DNA of 64,000 nucleotides from Vespa crabro (GCF_910589235.1 NC_060955.1:15397338-15461337), one strand, 5' to 3'; positions 12,571-23,540 are shown, numbered from the stretch's first letter. Program-made: numbers and translations. The notes: generated from the sequence alone by a model not told the origin.

Positions 12571-12944
12571 ATGTTTCTCGTTACTACGATTCTTTTAGTT
12601 CTTCTTCTACGTCGCAAGAAAGTTCTAATACATATCGATTAACGATAAACATTGATAATTATACAACTAATAATTCTTGCAGACCAAATGAAATTTTTTT
12701 CAGGTGTGCAAGTAGTTATTCGATAACTTGTAAAAACTACCATAATATATCTACATTCTTATACCTACATACTTAATTAGATTTTTTTAAATTGAAAATT
12801 GACTTATTTGAGACGAATTAAATTATTTATTTTAATTAACTTATTTATTTGATTATTTTTATCATGTTTATTTACAATGGTGTAAATATATAAATGGATA
12901 TATATTAGACGACAAAGAAGAATGAATTTTACTCAATGAATATT
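12571..12944 (+). pseudogene. Three-exon TIL inhibitor pseudogene, gene-2 type
   Basis: ATG at 12571 starts a signal exon related to that of gene 2, but its donor is changed (GAAAGT where related copies have GTAA). The exon-2 relic at about 12681-12770 has lost its acceptor and first codons, although cysteine-bearing remnants of the core remain. The exon-3 relic (about 12865-12944) has an in-frame stop and two of its cysteine codons changed. A stretch homologous to the gene 2 promoter precedes it at about 12490-12530. Confidence 0.8.
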
Positions 12945-13381
12945 AATGTCCTATGATTGTAAAAAATGGACACAAAAAGTTTCGTAGAAAAGTTTAATTC
13001 AACCGTGTTGAAAAACCTGTACATGTGGTTAAAAAAAAATATAATTATAGTATATTTCTTAAATCGTTTCTTTCTCGCACTTGAAGTTAACATGTTTATT
13101 ATAATATTTATAGTTTATTCACTAGATAATCCTTTGTCTAAGTAATCAATTATTTTAATTGCTCATCATAAGAATGTCCTATCTCTAATGACCCTTGATT
13201 CACATTTTTTTTATATAATTTCATATTTTATATTATATTTATTAAAGTGGGTTGTACATATTTTAATTTTATAATCTCTTAATCTGTTTGTTATATAAAG
13301 TGAATGATTTGCAAAGGTCGTAACTAAGAAAGTACGAAGAACCCTTTTATAAATTGGAAGCTACTTTTTAGAAATATTCCG

Positions 13382-13406
13382 CGTTATAAAAATCGCGTTA
13401 TGCAAA
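13382..13406 (+). repeat. CGTTAT-AAA motif pair
   Basis: Two copies of a CGTTAT(A/G)(T/A/C)AAA motif in tandem, at 13382 and 13396. The same motif recurs four times at 14696-14793 and twice at 17488-17510. Confidence 0.5.
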
Positions 13407-13866
13407 GTTTATATTATATACTAGTAAATAGTAAGATACATACCGAAAATGATTTTTTAAAGATAATAATTTATTTATTTAGTTAAAAATATATATATAT
13501 ATTTTTATTTATTTCTCTCATTTGCATGCACCAAAATGTGTTTTATAAAATAATAATATTATTTAATAAAATTAAAAATTGCACATAAGTCTGCATGAAA
13601 ACTATCAATCAATCGGAGTCGGCTGATTTTATGCGAAGCTTTATTTTTATACATAAAATGTTCTCAAAGAAACAACATATTTTGACAGGATTCTTTTCAA
13701 AGAAAATAAAACATTTTCAAAAATTCAAAAAAATCATTTCTTTGTTTAAATCTTCATCTTTAAAACGAGATCTTGTTCATCATAATTGACCAAAAATTAT
13801 GTTTGAATTTATTGTTGGTGTAAACCATTGTGAAATCAGTGGTGACGAATAATCTTAATAGAAATA

Positions 13867-13998
13867 TTAGGGGGACCGGAAAGTAATGTCGTTTCTGCGC
13901 ATATCGATATTTGATTGTGATTAAAAATAAAAACTTGTTAAAAATTTATTCGTTTGAATTTAATTTAAGAAAGCGACATTACTTTCCGGTCCCCCTAA
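13867..13998. mobile_element. Mariner-like MITE
   Basis: A 132-base element whose ends are near-perfect inverted repeats of about 30 bases (left end TTAGGGGGACCGGAAAGTAA, right end its reverse complement), with TA on both sides at 13865-13866 and 13999-14000. The AAAGTAAT core in the terminal repeats and the TA target fit the Tc1/mariner superfamily. It is too short to code for a transposase, so it would depend on an element elsewhere. Confidence 0.85.
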
Positions 13999-14695
13999 TA
14001 TTTGAAGTAAGATGAACGTGTGTAGGCATTGTTTCCTGAAAATAAGACGATTCAAATAAATTTAAAATAATTCTAAAGCTTTTTAATCTATCATTAATAT
14101 TATTAAAGATTACTACATATTATTATAACATTATATTAACGGATTATAATACATATACTATTATTAAGAATATTATCTTTTTATTAATATCAATAAAACA
14201 TATGCCATATTAGAAATATATTTTTGACAAAAAAAAATTCCTAATTAATTATGTATGATACTTATCAGGAAATAAAATTGTGATTACTCAAGATAAATAC
14301 ACACTTATGATTTAATTGACTCATCTACTCCATACATATTATCTGTTTAAATGTTAGTTTCAAGAACGCAATTATTATAAATAGTTGAAGCAAACAAAAA
14401 ATCGTAAAGGGGAAATCCCAGTACATAATATTCGCTAATAACATTCGCACAACAGCGTGTATGTGCATAGAAAAGATATGTTTATACTCAATGCGATACA
14501 AGAAGAAACATAACTAAAGATTAACAAAAAATTCTATCCTGCAAGTACCGTGGAGATGGATGGTCTAATAATGAAAAAAGTTATGGCACATTAAAAATAT
14601 TCTAGAAAGTATGAGTACAACACATTTCTATTCTTGGATACAGTCAGACAAAAAACTGACAGTTTATATTTATGTGAGTATATATGAATAGTCCG

Positions 14696-14793
14696 CGTTA
14701 TGTAAAACCGTAGAGTGCGTTATGTAAATGCTAGGTACAATTTATGAGACTCGTTATATCGAAACCGCATTTATAAGTATCGCGTTATATAAA
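14696..14793 (+). repeat. Four degenerate CGTTAT-AAA repeats upstream of TIL gene 2
   Basis: Copies at 14696-14707, 14718-14728, 14752-14764 and 14783-14793, spaced about 22-34 bases apart. They lie 60-160 bases upstream of the gene 2 TATA-like box. They could be promoter sites or the tail of a decayed satellite. Confidence 0.55.
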
Positions 14794-14850
14794 GATTATC
14801 TGTAAAATAAACATCATAAGTCATTTGCAGAAACAAAAACAGTTCGCGAA

Positions 14851-14856
14851 TATAAA
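14851..14856 (+). promoter_or_regulatory. TATA-like box of TIL gene 2
   Basis: GAATATAAAT context, 54-59 bases before the ATG. The pseudogene at 24653 keeps the same TTGCGAATATAAA context in the same place, which supports a promoter role. No clear initiator is visible. Confidence 0.55.
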
Positions 14857-14909
14857 TTGTACCGCATGAACAATATCGAATTTTATTGTCTAAATCGTTC
14901 TAAATCGAC

Positions 14910-15339
14910 ATGTCTCGCGTTACGACGATTATTTTTATATTAACTCTTTGCATCTCATGTAAGTTTTACAGTATATCGATTTAACCATAAATAATAAACC
15001 AATAATAATATACAATGAAAATTATACAATAATTCTTATGATACAGCCATCGTCTACATATCCGCTTGTGGATCAAATGCGATTTGTACCGATTGTGCGA
15101 GTACCTGTCCGCTAACTTGTGAAAACTATAATAATCCACCTAAAATCTGTTCTAGGGTAAGTAAATTTTTTTTTTTTTTAATTCATTCGCCGATGTTTTT
15201 AAAACGAATTAATTTATGTTTAGTAATTAACTTATTTCTTTGATTATTTTCATTGTAGATATGTAAAAAAGGATGTGAATGCATAAACGGATATATATTT
15301 AACAGCAAAGGTGAATGCGTTTTACCTAGTGAATGTTAA
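14910..15339 (+). CDS. TIL-domain serine-protease inhibitor with Arg at P1 (gene 2)
   Basis: Predicted secreted inhibitor of 79 residues. Exons are 14910-14958, 15047-15156 and 15259-15339, all with GT-AG borders, phase 1 then phase 0. The signal peptide (residues 1-17) begins MSRV like gene 1. The TIL core cysteines are 24, 33, 37, 41, 51, 55, 59, 61, 73 and 79, with an additional Cys30 between the first two. The predicted reactive bond is Arg53-Ile54, split by intron 2, so trypsin-like or clip-domain proteases that cleave after Arg would be the natural targets. The segment between cysteines 4 and 5 is longer (ENYNNPPKI) than in gene 1. AATAAA follows at 15407. At least three decayed copies of this type lie nearby, so this is the surviving member of a repeatedly duplicated lineage. 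The extra cysteine leaves an odd number. Confidence 0.87.
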
Positions 15340-15406
15340 TATTTCGTAGAAATGTCTAATTCAATTGGATTGAAGGAAATGTATATGTGCTTCACATAAA
15401 TACAAT

Positions 15407-15412
15407 AATAAA
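15407..15412 (+). terminator. Poly(A) signal of TIL gene 2
   Basis: AATAAA 68 bases after the TAA stop. Related copies keep a similar block (ATTATAGTATATTTCTT) just downstream, which fits a shared 3' end. Confidence 0.6.
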
Positions 15413-15871
15413 ATATGATTATAGTATATTTCTTGAATTGTTTCTTTCTTGCGCGTGCTCAATGCGAATTTACTATTTTACAGTATGTATATATTTTATA
15501 TCTTTATAAATGATTTAAAACTAGTCATTATAAAAAAAATCGTACTTACATCTAATTAGTTTAACGTGAACATAAAGCTTACATCTGACGTGACATTAAT
15601 TTTAAATACATTTAGTATAATACATGAGTCAGTAATAAGGCTTTTTACGAATACCATATCTTCAAAAATAACAATGATTACAATTGACGATAAAAATAAA
15701 TTGAAAATAATGAATAGTGTAAAACCTGAACAATTGATTGTTTAGGCTGTAAAATTTCTTTGTTAGTAAGCTATGTTTAATGAAGCTACGTTTATCCCTT
15801 TATATTTGTCATTTATTCTAAATGTGCTATAAATCTAAAACTTTCGCGTGAATTTGAAATCTAACGATAAG

Positions 15872-15996
15872 TTAACACATTGCACGCCGGTTAAATATCA
15901 GTCATTGAAAGCCTGAATGCTGGCTTCACTTACTTATCTCTAAAAAATGAATAGTTAAAAAATATTAAAATAAAATATCGATGCGCAATGTTTTAA
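15872..15996. mobile_element. piggyBac-like MITE
   Basis: A 125-base segment bounded by TTAA on both sides (15872-15875 and 15993-15996). It has imperfect inverted ends: TTAACACATTGCACGCC on the left and, reading inward from the right, TTAAAACATTGCGCATC. TTAA boundaries are the hallmark of the piggyBac superfamily. It has no coding capacity. Confidence 0.6.
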
Positions 15997-16149
15997 GCTT
16001 TAATCTTATTCCTTTTAATTTATTTTATTTTGATTAAAAGCAGGAAAACTCTGGACTAGTCCATATTGAAAAATCCAATAATTCAAATCAATTCCTGACT
16101 GGAAGTTATATATTTGTAATCATTCTAAGTCGTTGTGTCCTGTGCCAAA

Positions 16150-16545
16150 ATGATCCTTTCTATCCTAACTTTTTATGTCGCATATAAATTTTAAAAAACA
16201 GTGATTGAACGATATACAATAATAATTACATAATAATTCATATGATACAGCCATTGTTCGAACATTACTGTGTAGACCAAATCCAATCATTTTCTGTGTT
16301 CATTCACTAATTTGTGAAAATTATAATGATTCATCTAAAAGTTATCAAATAAAGTAAAATTTCTTAAATGTATTCGAAATGTATTCCACTTTTAAAACGG
16401 ATTAAATTATATTTCGTAAATAATGGCTATATTTTATTGTCTTTATTCAAGGAAGATTCCCATCTTCCCTGTTTAGGAAGATGGGAATGTGTTAAATAAT
16501 AAAGGAATATATATTTTATAAAGTAATTGTTGATGTCTCACGATA
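16150..16545 (+). pseudogene. TIL inhibitor pseudogene, gene-2 type
   Basis: A shortened signal exon from ATG 16150 has lost its donor G (ATAAAT where related copies read GTAAAT). Exon 2 starts at about 16251 after a good AG and keeps some cysteines in frame with gene 2, but several are replaced and the frame runs into poor sequence before a donor. Exon 3 (about 16475-16540) is scrambled by a short inverted duplication. Clearly non-functional as a TIL inhibitor. Confidence 0.75.
16456..16488. repeat. Short perfect inverted repeat within a TIL pseudogene exon
   Basis: ATTCCCATCTTCC (16456-16468) and GGAAGATGGGAAT (16476-16488) are exact reverse complements with a 7-base loop. The right arm lines up with the GGATGTGAATGC part of exon 3 in gene 2. 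The left arm is therefore an inverted copy made next to it. Confidence 0.85.
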
Positions 16546-16559
16546 TGCAAATTAAAAGA

Positions 16560-18289
16560 TTTTCATACATATGTACTTTAATTATAAAGTATGTTTATAG
16601 TATATTTCTTCATCTCTTTCTTTTATCCACTATATTGTAAAAGAGACTGGTTATTATTAAATTTAGTTAAATTTATTATAATATATATATGTTATTATTA
16701 AATTTATTATATTTTAGGATTTTAAGTTTATATTTTTTAATAGGTTTTCAAAGTCATTTATTTATGACTGGTGGAATTTTTATCTCTTTTTGGAGCAAGT
16801 TGTTATCACGTTGGGCTAAATTTTTATTGCAAGATATAAGAGATATCTTTTAATAAAATATTTCATTTTCTAATGAAATAAAATACTATTTTATTAATAA
16901 TGTTTATTCATTAAGATTCAGATTAACAAAAATATATTATCTTTAAACGAAAACCAAAACAATATAATAATCATAAATATTATCTATAATATAAAAACGG
17001 TAACTTACTAATCACCTGATTGTTTGACTGTTATCGTATTTATATTTTTTATACATTTGGAATAAGCCCAGTTCTTGCAAAGTATACAGTTGATTCCTTT
17101 TTTTTGGATTATGATTCGAAATATGCCTCGCGATAAATAATGCAATAATATTCCAAGTTTTTTTTTTCATCATTATTTTCATTTTTTTCTTGTAGAATCT
17201 TCCACATAGATTGATTTTTACCCTTCTTTTTACCATGTTCTTTTCTTTCGCTTTAAGTCTTTCTATTAATATCTTTTTTCTTCTTCTTTTATTTGATTGC
17301 TTTTTAGCTAATGCGTTTTTTCTAGAATATCAATCAAGACAGCTGATTTTTTAATGCGATGATGCATGAATTTCGCTTGTCCCAATTTCGCCTTTATTAA
17401 AAGCCGAGCTATTTTAGATCAAATTTGTATTCTTGGAGAGATCAAGAATAGGATCTTCAATGACGTCAGTAAGAATCGATTATCTTACGTTATAAAGTTT
17501 ACGTTATAAAAAGAAAGCCCTGATTGAAGTTCATTTTCCTTTTCGATGTTCTAATGAATTATGGACTGAACAGAATACTTGTTTATGTTTCGCTATGAAA
17601 CAGAGGGGCAAATTAGTTATGATAATAATTATCCCTCATCGACATAGACACCTATCAATGAATATATTCTGCTTATTTATTTAAATAGTTACAATCAATG
17701 ATATCGAGGTTAAATAATCGAAATAAACCAAAAAAATATTTATTTGATTGGCACATTACTAGATCCTTATTTCGATCTTGTGAACCACAGATTCGATGTT
17801 GTGAATCCTATTAAAACAGACGTGATCGATTCACGCAGAAAACAATAAAAAGAATAACACTATTTCTTTTCATTCTGAAACGTCGAAAGAACTTAATCCC
17901 GGAAATTTTAACCATTAAACATATTATTTGTGAACAACGGAATATTACAGGAATATATATGTAAGATGATCATATAATTACTTAATAAAATTCTACATAA
18001 ATTAAAAAGACTCTATGTGAAAGTAATGTATCTCAATATCTTCACTGCAACCAAAGATTTTTATTTTGATGTATATTCAATTATAGTTAATTCTATAAAT
18101 TGAATATACCTAATTTAAAAAAGAAACCAATAATTTTCATAACATGACAAAGTGTCAGGTATTACTATGTCATTATCTCATCATTTCTTATTGACAGTTT
18201 GTTCTCAATGTTAATAGATAATAATAAAAATTACTATATTTCATAGCATGACATGCTAAAGAATACCTGTGAATATAACGGGTTGCGTC
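16560..18289. other. AT-rich spacer, no gene seen
   Basis: Holds a CRE-like palindrome at 17461-17468 and two CGTTAT-AAA motifs (17488 and 17502). The 74-residue minus-strand open frame at 17012-17236 is Lys-rich without domain signs. I see no TIL exon here with confidence. Confidence 0.55.
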
Positions 18290-18563
18290 AGGGTTGCGCA
18301 TGCGTTTCTTTCAGTAACTGTTAAAGAGAATTAAAAGATCTATTGAATTACTATGTAATTATTTTTTTTGTCTACAACGATTCATTTTTAAAATATCATT
18401 TTTAAGATACGAAATGATGGGATCTTTCGATTCTAACGGATCTTCAATCTTTTCTATGTTTATTTGAATCAAATGACAAGAAAGACACTAATAGACAATA
18501 ATAACATAATTTATGAATAAAAATACAAAGTTTTATCGATTGAAAATGAACGACTTATTTTAG
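18290..18563 (+). pseudogene. Detached 3' tail of a TIL gene-1 copy
   Basis: Matches the end of exon 3 of gene 1 (the GCATGCGTTTCT...AACTGTTAAAGAGAATTA region) and then its 3' untranslated and downstream sequence with indels. No exon 1 or 2 precedes it. The match runs to the base before the BEL/Pao LTR begins at 18564, so the element appears to have cut this copy. Confidence 0.75.
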
Positions 18564-19000
18564 TGTTGATGCACACGTGAGATTCATAGGACTTTCTTTC
18601 AAGGACCATATATCACTATACAGCATATTTGTTCTTGAGAATTTGTTGAACGCTCGCCAAGGACAAACAATAAGATAAAGAACACATTGCCACCACTATC
18701 TAAGTCTTAAGCTTTTTTAGTTGAACTCTCAGTTTTCAGAAATTCGCTAAATCGAACAATCAATATAAGGTTGACCAAATACGCTATGTATTTTTTAGGA
18801 GCGTATCCTTAAAAATAACTATTTTTTACTTATACAGCTGCACGAATTACTTATACATTCACTTCGAATATGGGACTGCAGATGCAATAGTTTAAAGCAA
18901 ATAGTTTCTATTCAGACACTAGTTAGAACTATTCAAACACGGTTACAACTAGTAAGCGATTATCCTTTCCCTTTTTACATACTTTACACGGAAATTCCAA
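18564..19000 (+). repeat. 5' LTR of the BEL/Pao element
   Basis: Begins TGTTGATGCACACGTG and matches the repeat at 22446 in order, for example ATATATCACTATAC and ATCTAAGTCTTAAG. Similarity by eye is roughly three quarters, so the insertion is old. The right edge is unclear; weak similarity may run to about 19090. Confidence 0.75.
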
Positions 19001-21780
19001 AAATAACGCGAGAAGTATCACTCGAGCAAATCATGAATAATTTAATGAAGAAATGCAAAAATCGAGACGGAAAAGTATTGAAAAAATAAAAATTAAAAAC
19101 GTAAAAACTAAAAACTTCATAAAAGAAACGTCCACGAAATTCAATGATATACAATTGACATTATTTAATTCCTTGTCGCGGACTCGTATTTGGCTGAAAA
19201 ATTCAATATTGAGGATGAGTACTTGTAAATACTTGTACTGTCAGTTGCGCAAGATTTAATAACTGAAGCTAAAAACCTTCAATTTGTAACTCGCGTATAA
19301 TCAAAGACGGAATCAGTAACGCAACGATTTCCGTCGAATCAAATCTAAGATTTGACAATGCATTTGTCGCGAATCGCCAAATTTGTGGTCGAAGACCGTC
19401 TTGATTTTGAGGAATAGCTATATAAATTGCCAATTTATAATGAGCTCTTTTTAGACAACTGTAAGCGCTTGAAATTCTTAAGATTCTGCCTACAGGGCAA
19501 AGTCGTATTAAAACCGCATACTTGGCAAACTGCCTGTTTAATTATGTAGTCGATCTTGAACGATTCTAGAAAACCATTATAATTACTCTGATAGAGGAAT
19601 ATTATTTGAACACAATATTTAATATTCAAAAGATACAAATGGCATAATATATACAGAGATCATTTTATTCTTAAAGCTTGCAGAATCTCATTCGAAATTG
19701 CTCGACGCAATGAATCAATCGTCACATGATACACTCTTCATTTACATATCAACCTCCCTTTATAGTGATATTCAAATTAAATGAAAAGAGGATCCTCAGT
19801 CATGAGGATATCCACCCGTGAAGATTTTTTCAAATTTCTTGATGAGAAATGACATGTTCTCATGCATACGTATTCGAACTTATCAATATTCAAAGTCGAT
19901 AATGCGATCATGAATGTAATCACACACATAATTCGACTATCAAAATACCCTAAACGAGAGCGATCAGCGTATCCTGTAAGTGCATTTCTTGTAATCACGC
20001 ACATATGCTGTGACGCAGTCGAGCAGCGTTATTAGATTGTTAAAAAGACAAAACTTTGTCTAAATTGCCTTCGCGCTAACCATAGCTCAGATATATACTA
20101 AATTGGGAGTTACAAATGATGAAAAATGAAACATCACACTTTATTTACCAAAGAAACGCATCTTTTGACTGTCAAGCAATCGGACATCATTTCAATATAA
20201 TTATGACTTTTTGCTTATGACTATAATTCGATTGTGAAACGGTGAACACATGTATCATTGTCAGCACCAATAAGCGATAATACAACCGCAATCATAATTT
20301 GTAGCAGATAAAATCTTGCAAATTAAAACTCTCGTCAACGTCTTGATATCCCAGTTAATGAATCATATATTTATAATAAAATAATAAAGCATTGTATGTA
20401 GGTCTGTCTTGAGTCCTTAAAAATTGCTGATTATTTAATTTTGCCAAAATTGCAACAAATATTATCTTTTCGGCTCGCAAACCGCGAGAATTCAACTGAG
20501 AATTCAACTAGCAGATCTGCTGTCTTATAAACAAGCTTTAATAAACGTTATTATTGGCACCTTTTTATACCACAAACTGATACTCTCGAATAAAATATTT
20601 TTCTATACTTTGAAATTCTATTGCCGTTTTAAAAATCAAGCTCAAATGGTAATCAGGAAAATATGTGACTTCTGCTTTCTTTTTTCTAAAAGGATTCTCT
20701 TATCGGAAAAGAGCGCGTGCGAAAAGAACTTTAAGGAAAACACGATACGCGAAATGAGTAAGTACATCCTCCGATTCTTGTTTAAGGACGATGAAACGTA
20801 CATGGAACCATTCAATCGTTTTCGTTTTTTAGAAAGTATCCTCCGTAAAAATTTGAACTTAAAGGCGCAGTATACGATATTCATGCGAGAATACGGAAAT
20901 CTGGAGCTCGTGAATACGAAAGCAGGAATCATGCTATATCAACTATAGTTGAGTGGGACCTATCGATAGCTTCTGAGATTTACTCGTCTTAGAAAATTTA
21001 TTGAAATCATCTCCCGGTCTTAAATAGACTGTGCATACCTCAAAAACGATGCTTACTATTAACACTTTCTTACAATTTTTTGAATTTTTCGATGCAAGCA
21101 AGCGCACTTACGAGTGCGTGTCTTTATTTACGATTTATAATGGTGATTGATCTCTTCTTTCTTAAGTACGAATAGTACTGATTAAATAATACAAACATAA
21201 GATATTATCGATAGAATATTATTGAAATATTATCAAAGATAGGAATTGTACGTCGCAGTACTATTCACGAAACTATATAACGCAAGGCACGCAAGGCTTT
21301 ATCAGACGTAATAATCGCTAAGCCAGACTTAACGATTTGTTTAGGTTGGATTGGCAATTCAACCACACCTACTTACAACTTTCGTAGTTAACTAACGTAG
21401 TTATTGTGGCAATCCAGGCATAATAGTGACTCATCAATAGCAACACGTTGAATCACGGAATAATATATCTGTGTTAATTTCCTACTGATCGTTACTGACT
21501 GATATCGTTTATAACGTATTATGGTATAATGTATCGACATGAACGAACAACCCACGGCATGGATCAAGATTGAAGATATTTCTGAAAATTGTCCTTTTGC
21601 TGCGTTCCCCTGACGATTACCGAAAAATCGACCATCATAAATAGATTCTTAACCATTGTGAAATTGGAGTAGGTCGCGTATTGTTTGCGGTTTGTACGAA
21701 ACGTCAAAAATTAGCATGACAAATCTAAATTAAGCTTTCTAAAAATTTTCTAAAAATTAGAAAACACGATATATACTTAG

Positions 21781-21960
21781 AATTGTCCAAGAGAAGACAT
21801 TTTCTTACCTAATAACTTGTAAAAATTATCATAATTCGTCAAAAATTTATATATTATAAATTAATTTTCTTTAATGTCCTCGTCAATGTTTTTTAAATTG
21901 ATTTAATTTTTTTTCATAACTAACTTATTAATTTGATTATTATCATTTGCTAGCAAAATA
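21781..21960 (+). pseudogene. TIL gene fragment inside the BEL/Pao element
   Basis: About 180 bases that match the end of exon 2 and all of intron 2 of the gene-2-type copies, best the one at 24830-24975. Shared runs include ACTTATTAATTTGATTATT. BEL pol fragments lie on both sides (21085-21132 and 22028 onward). The former donor and exon 3 are absent. Confidence 0.7.
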
Positions 21961-22445
21961 AAACTACTAACCAAAAACCCAAAAATCAAAATCAAAGACC
22001 CACTATTTAATATGCATTCATTTGAATGGCTTGATACACGTCAACGGTAGAATATCGCGATCCAATTTGACATAAATCAAAACTATCGAAATATCGAGCG
22101 AGAAACTGCGAGATTAGTCTTATCTCGCAGTCATTTTATAACATTATTATTCAGTACGCACACCTTAACGTTTTTCATATGATCTTACAGACCATTCTGA
22201 CACAATTAAGAGAACGCTATTTGTCGATCAATGGAAAAGATAAGAGAAAGAGGTAATGGAAATGTAAAAATCGTAATATACAAATGTATCACGTGTCACC
22301 GTGCGAAACAGTCTAAACCAAATTCGATCATAGGAGATTTTTCGTTAGATCAAGTCACTAACATATCGAATATCATATTTTAAGAAATCTCCAACAAATA
22401 TTTTTTCTTCTTCATTTTGAATGGAACCATTTAAAGGAGACGATA

Positions 22446-22968
22446 TGTTGACGCACACGTGCGTCTCTTGACAGTTCATAGAACTTTTTCTAAAAGGCTA
22501 TATATCACTATACGAAATATTTGACCTTGAGAACTCTTTGAACATTCACTAAGGATAGGCAGTAACATAAAAAATACATTATTACTATTATCTAAGTCTT
22601 AAGTATTTTTAGTTAAGTTCATAGTCTTCGGGAATGTGCTAAGCAATAAAAACAAAAGGTGGGCTCGTAAAACCATACATTTGTTTAAATCTATCCAAAA
22701 ACCTATTTCTCACTTATGAAGTAGCACGATCACTTCGCTCGAAAGACTGCATGTGCTATTGTTTAAACATTCCAAACATGCCTACAACCAATAAACGATC
22801 ACTCCTTTCTTTTCTATATATGTAATTTACATGAAAATTTTTTCCTTTTCTTCTCTTTTCCCACATTCTACAATCGTTTTCCCGAATAATTCTTCAAAAG
22901 CATCTCAAATATTTGATCAAAGACATTTTGTTAAAAATATTCGGTCAAAAACATTCAGTTACAAAACA
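22446..22968 (+). repeat. 3' LTR of the BEL/Pao element
   Basis: Begins TGTTGACGCACACGTG directly after a purine-rich AAAGGAGACGATA, as expected for a polypurine tract. It matches the 5' LTR for about 400 bases. The end at a CA (22967-22968) is chosen because the next bases resemble the sequence downstream of gene 1 at about 11711-11735. Confidence 0.65.
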
Positions 22969-23219
22969 TATAATACTAAATATATTTCTTAGAATTCAAT
23001 CCTGCAGCACTTAACGTGAAACACTTCTAAATCACGTGATATCATAACGTATTACGAGTGACACATCATCGCGAACACTTGACGAAATTCAAATACATTT
23101 GTCAGTATGTGCAAAATTAATAAAGAAACGAAAAAAATACGAATTTCTCGAATCGACAAAAAGCAATTAGAAAAAGTATAAGTACACTAATAACTACAAA
23201 AATCACTTGATATTACACT

Positions 23220-23540
23220 CCTATGATTGTCGCTCTTATAACACTTCGTATTCTTAAAATTTTATTCTTTTCATAAATTTTATATGACTGTTACACTATT
23301 ACAAATAAAATATATTATTTTATTGTATAATTTCTTTTTTTCTATAACGATTCATTTTTAAGACATCATATAAGTATTGAATAGTAAATAATATTTTAAA
23401 AAGATGCGAAATTGAGCATTTTGCCGACAATCAATAATAACTCATATAAGAACAGAAATACAGTTTTATCGATTGAAAGTGTACAATTCATTTTGTTCAT
23501 ACAAAATACATTTGTCAGTATAAAAGTAATAAATGAAGGA
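23220..23540 (+). repeat. Copy of the TIL gene-1 3' untranslated region
   Basis: Lines up with 11370-11770, including the AATAAAATAT signal region and the TTTTATCGATTGAAAGTGTA segment. No gene-1 coding exon precedes it. It opens the right-hand duplicated block (to about 25910). Confidence 0.75.

Larger units (their letters stand above)
11370..13330 (+). repeat. Duplicated TIL block, left copy
   Basis: By eye, this stretch runs in parallel with about 23220-25910. Both start with the gene-1 3' tail, continue with a lone signal-peptide exon, then a conserved AT-rich spacer, then a three-exon gene-2-like pseudogene with its downstream spacer. Many runs of 10-20 identical bases are shared, with indels. 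The right copy is interrupted by AT microsatellites. A third, shorter echo of the spacer is at about 13100-13330. Confidence 0.7.
18564..22968 (+). mobile_element. Decayed BEL/Pao LTR retrotransposon
   Basis: Two direct repeats beginning TGTTGA(T/C)GCACACGTG (18564 and 22446) share similar sequence for about 400 bases and look like LTRs. Between them are order-preserved fragments of a BEL/Pao polyprotein on the plus strand. A gag-like piece is near 19450-19560. A long pol piece in the open frame 20610-20948 includes YTIFMREYG. A FFDASK piece lies at 21085-21132. A GLIHVNGRIS piece at 22028-22069, RERYLSINGK at 22203-22241 and KCITCHRAK at 22282-22323 belong to the region leading into integrase. 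These fall in different frames with stops between them, and the integrase core is missing, so the copy is dead. The right boundary (ending CA at 22968) is tentative. Confidence 0.82.

Noticed and set aside
13595..13789. 64-residue open frame next to the mariner-like element
   Set aside because: Lys/Phe-rich with no signal peptide, cysteines or domain signs; typical of AT-rich non-coding DNA.
20642..20932. 96-residue minus-strand open frame
   Set aside because: It is the shadow of the BEL/Pao pol fragment on the plus strand at 20610-20948.
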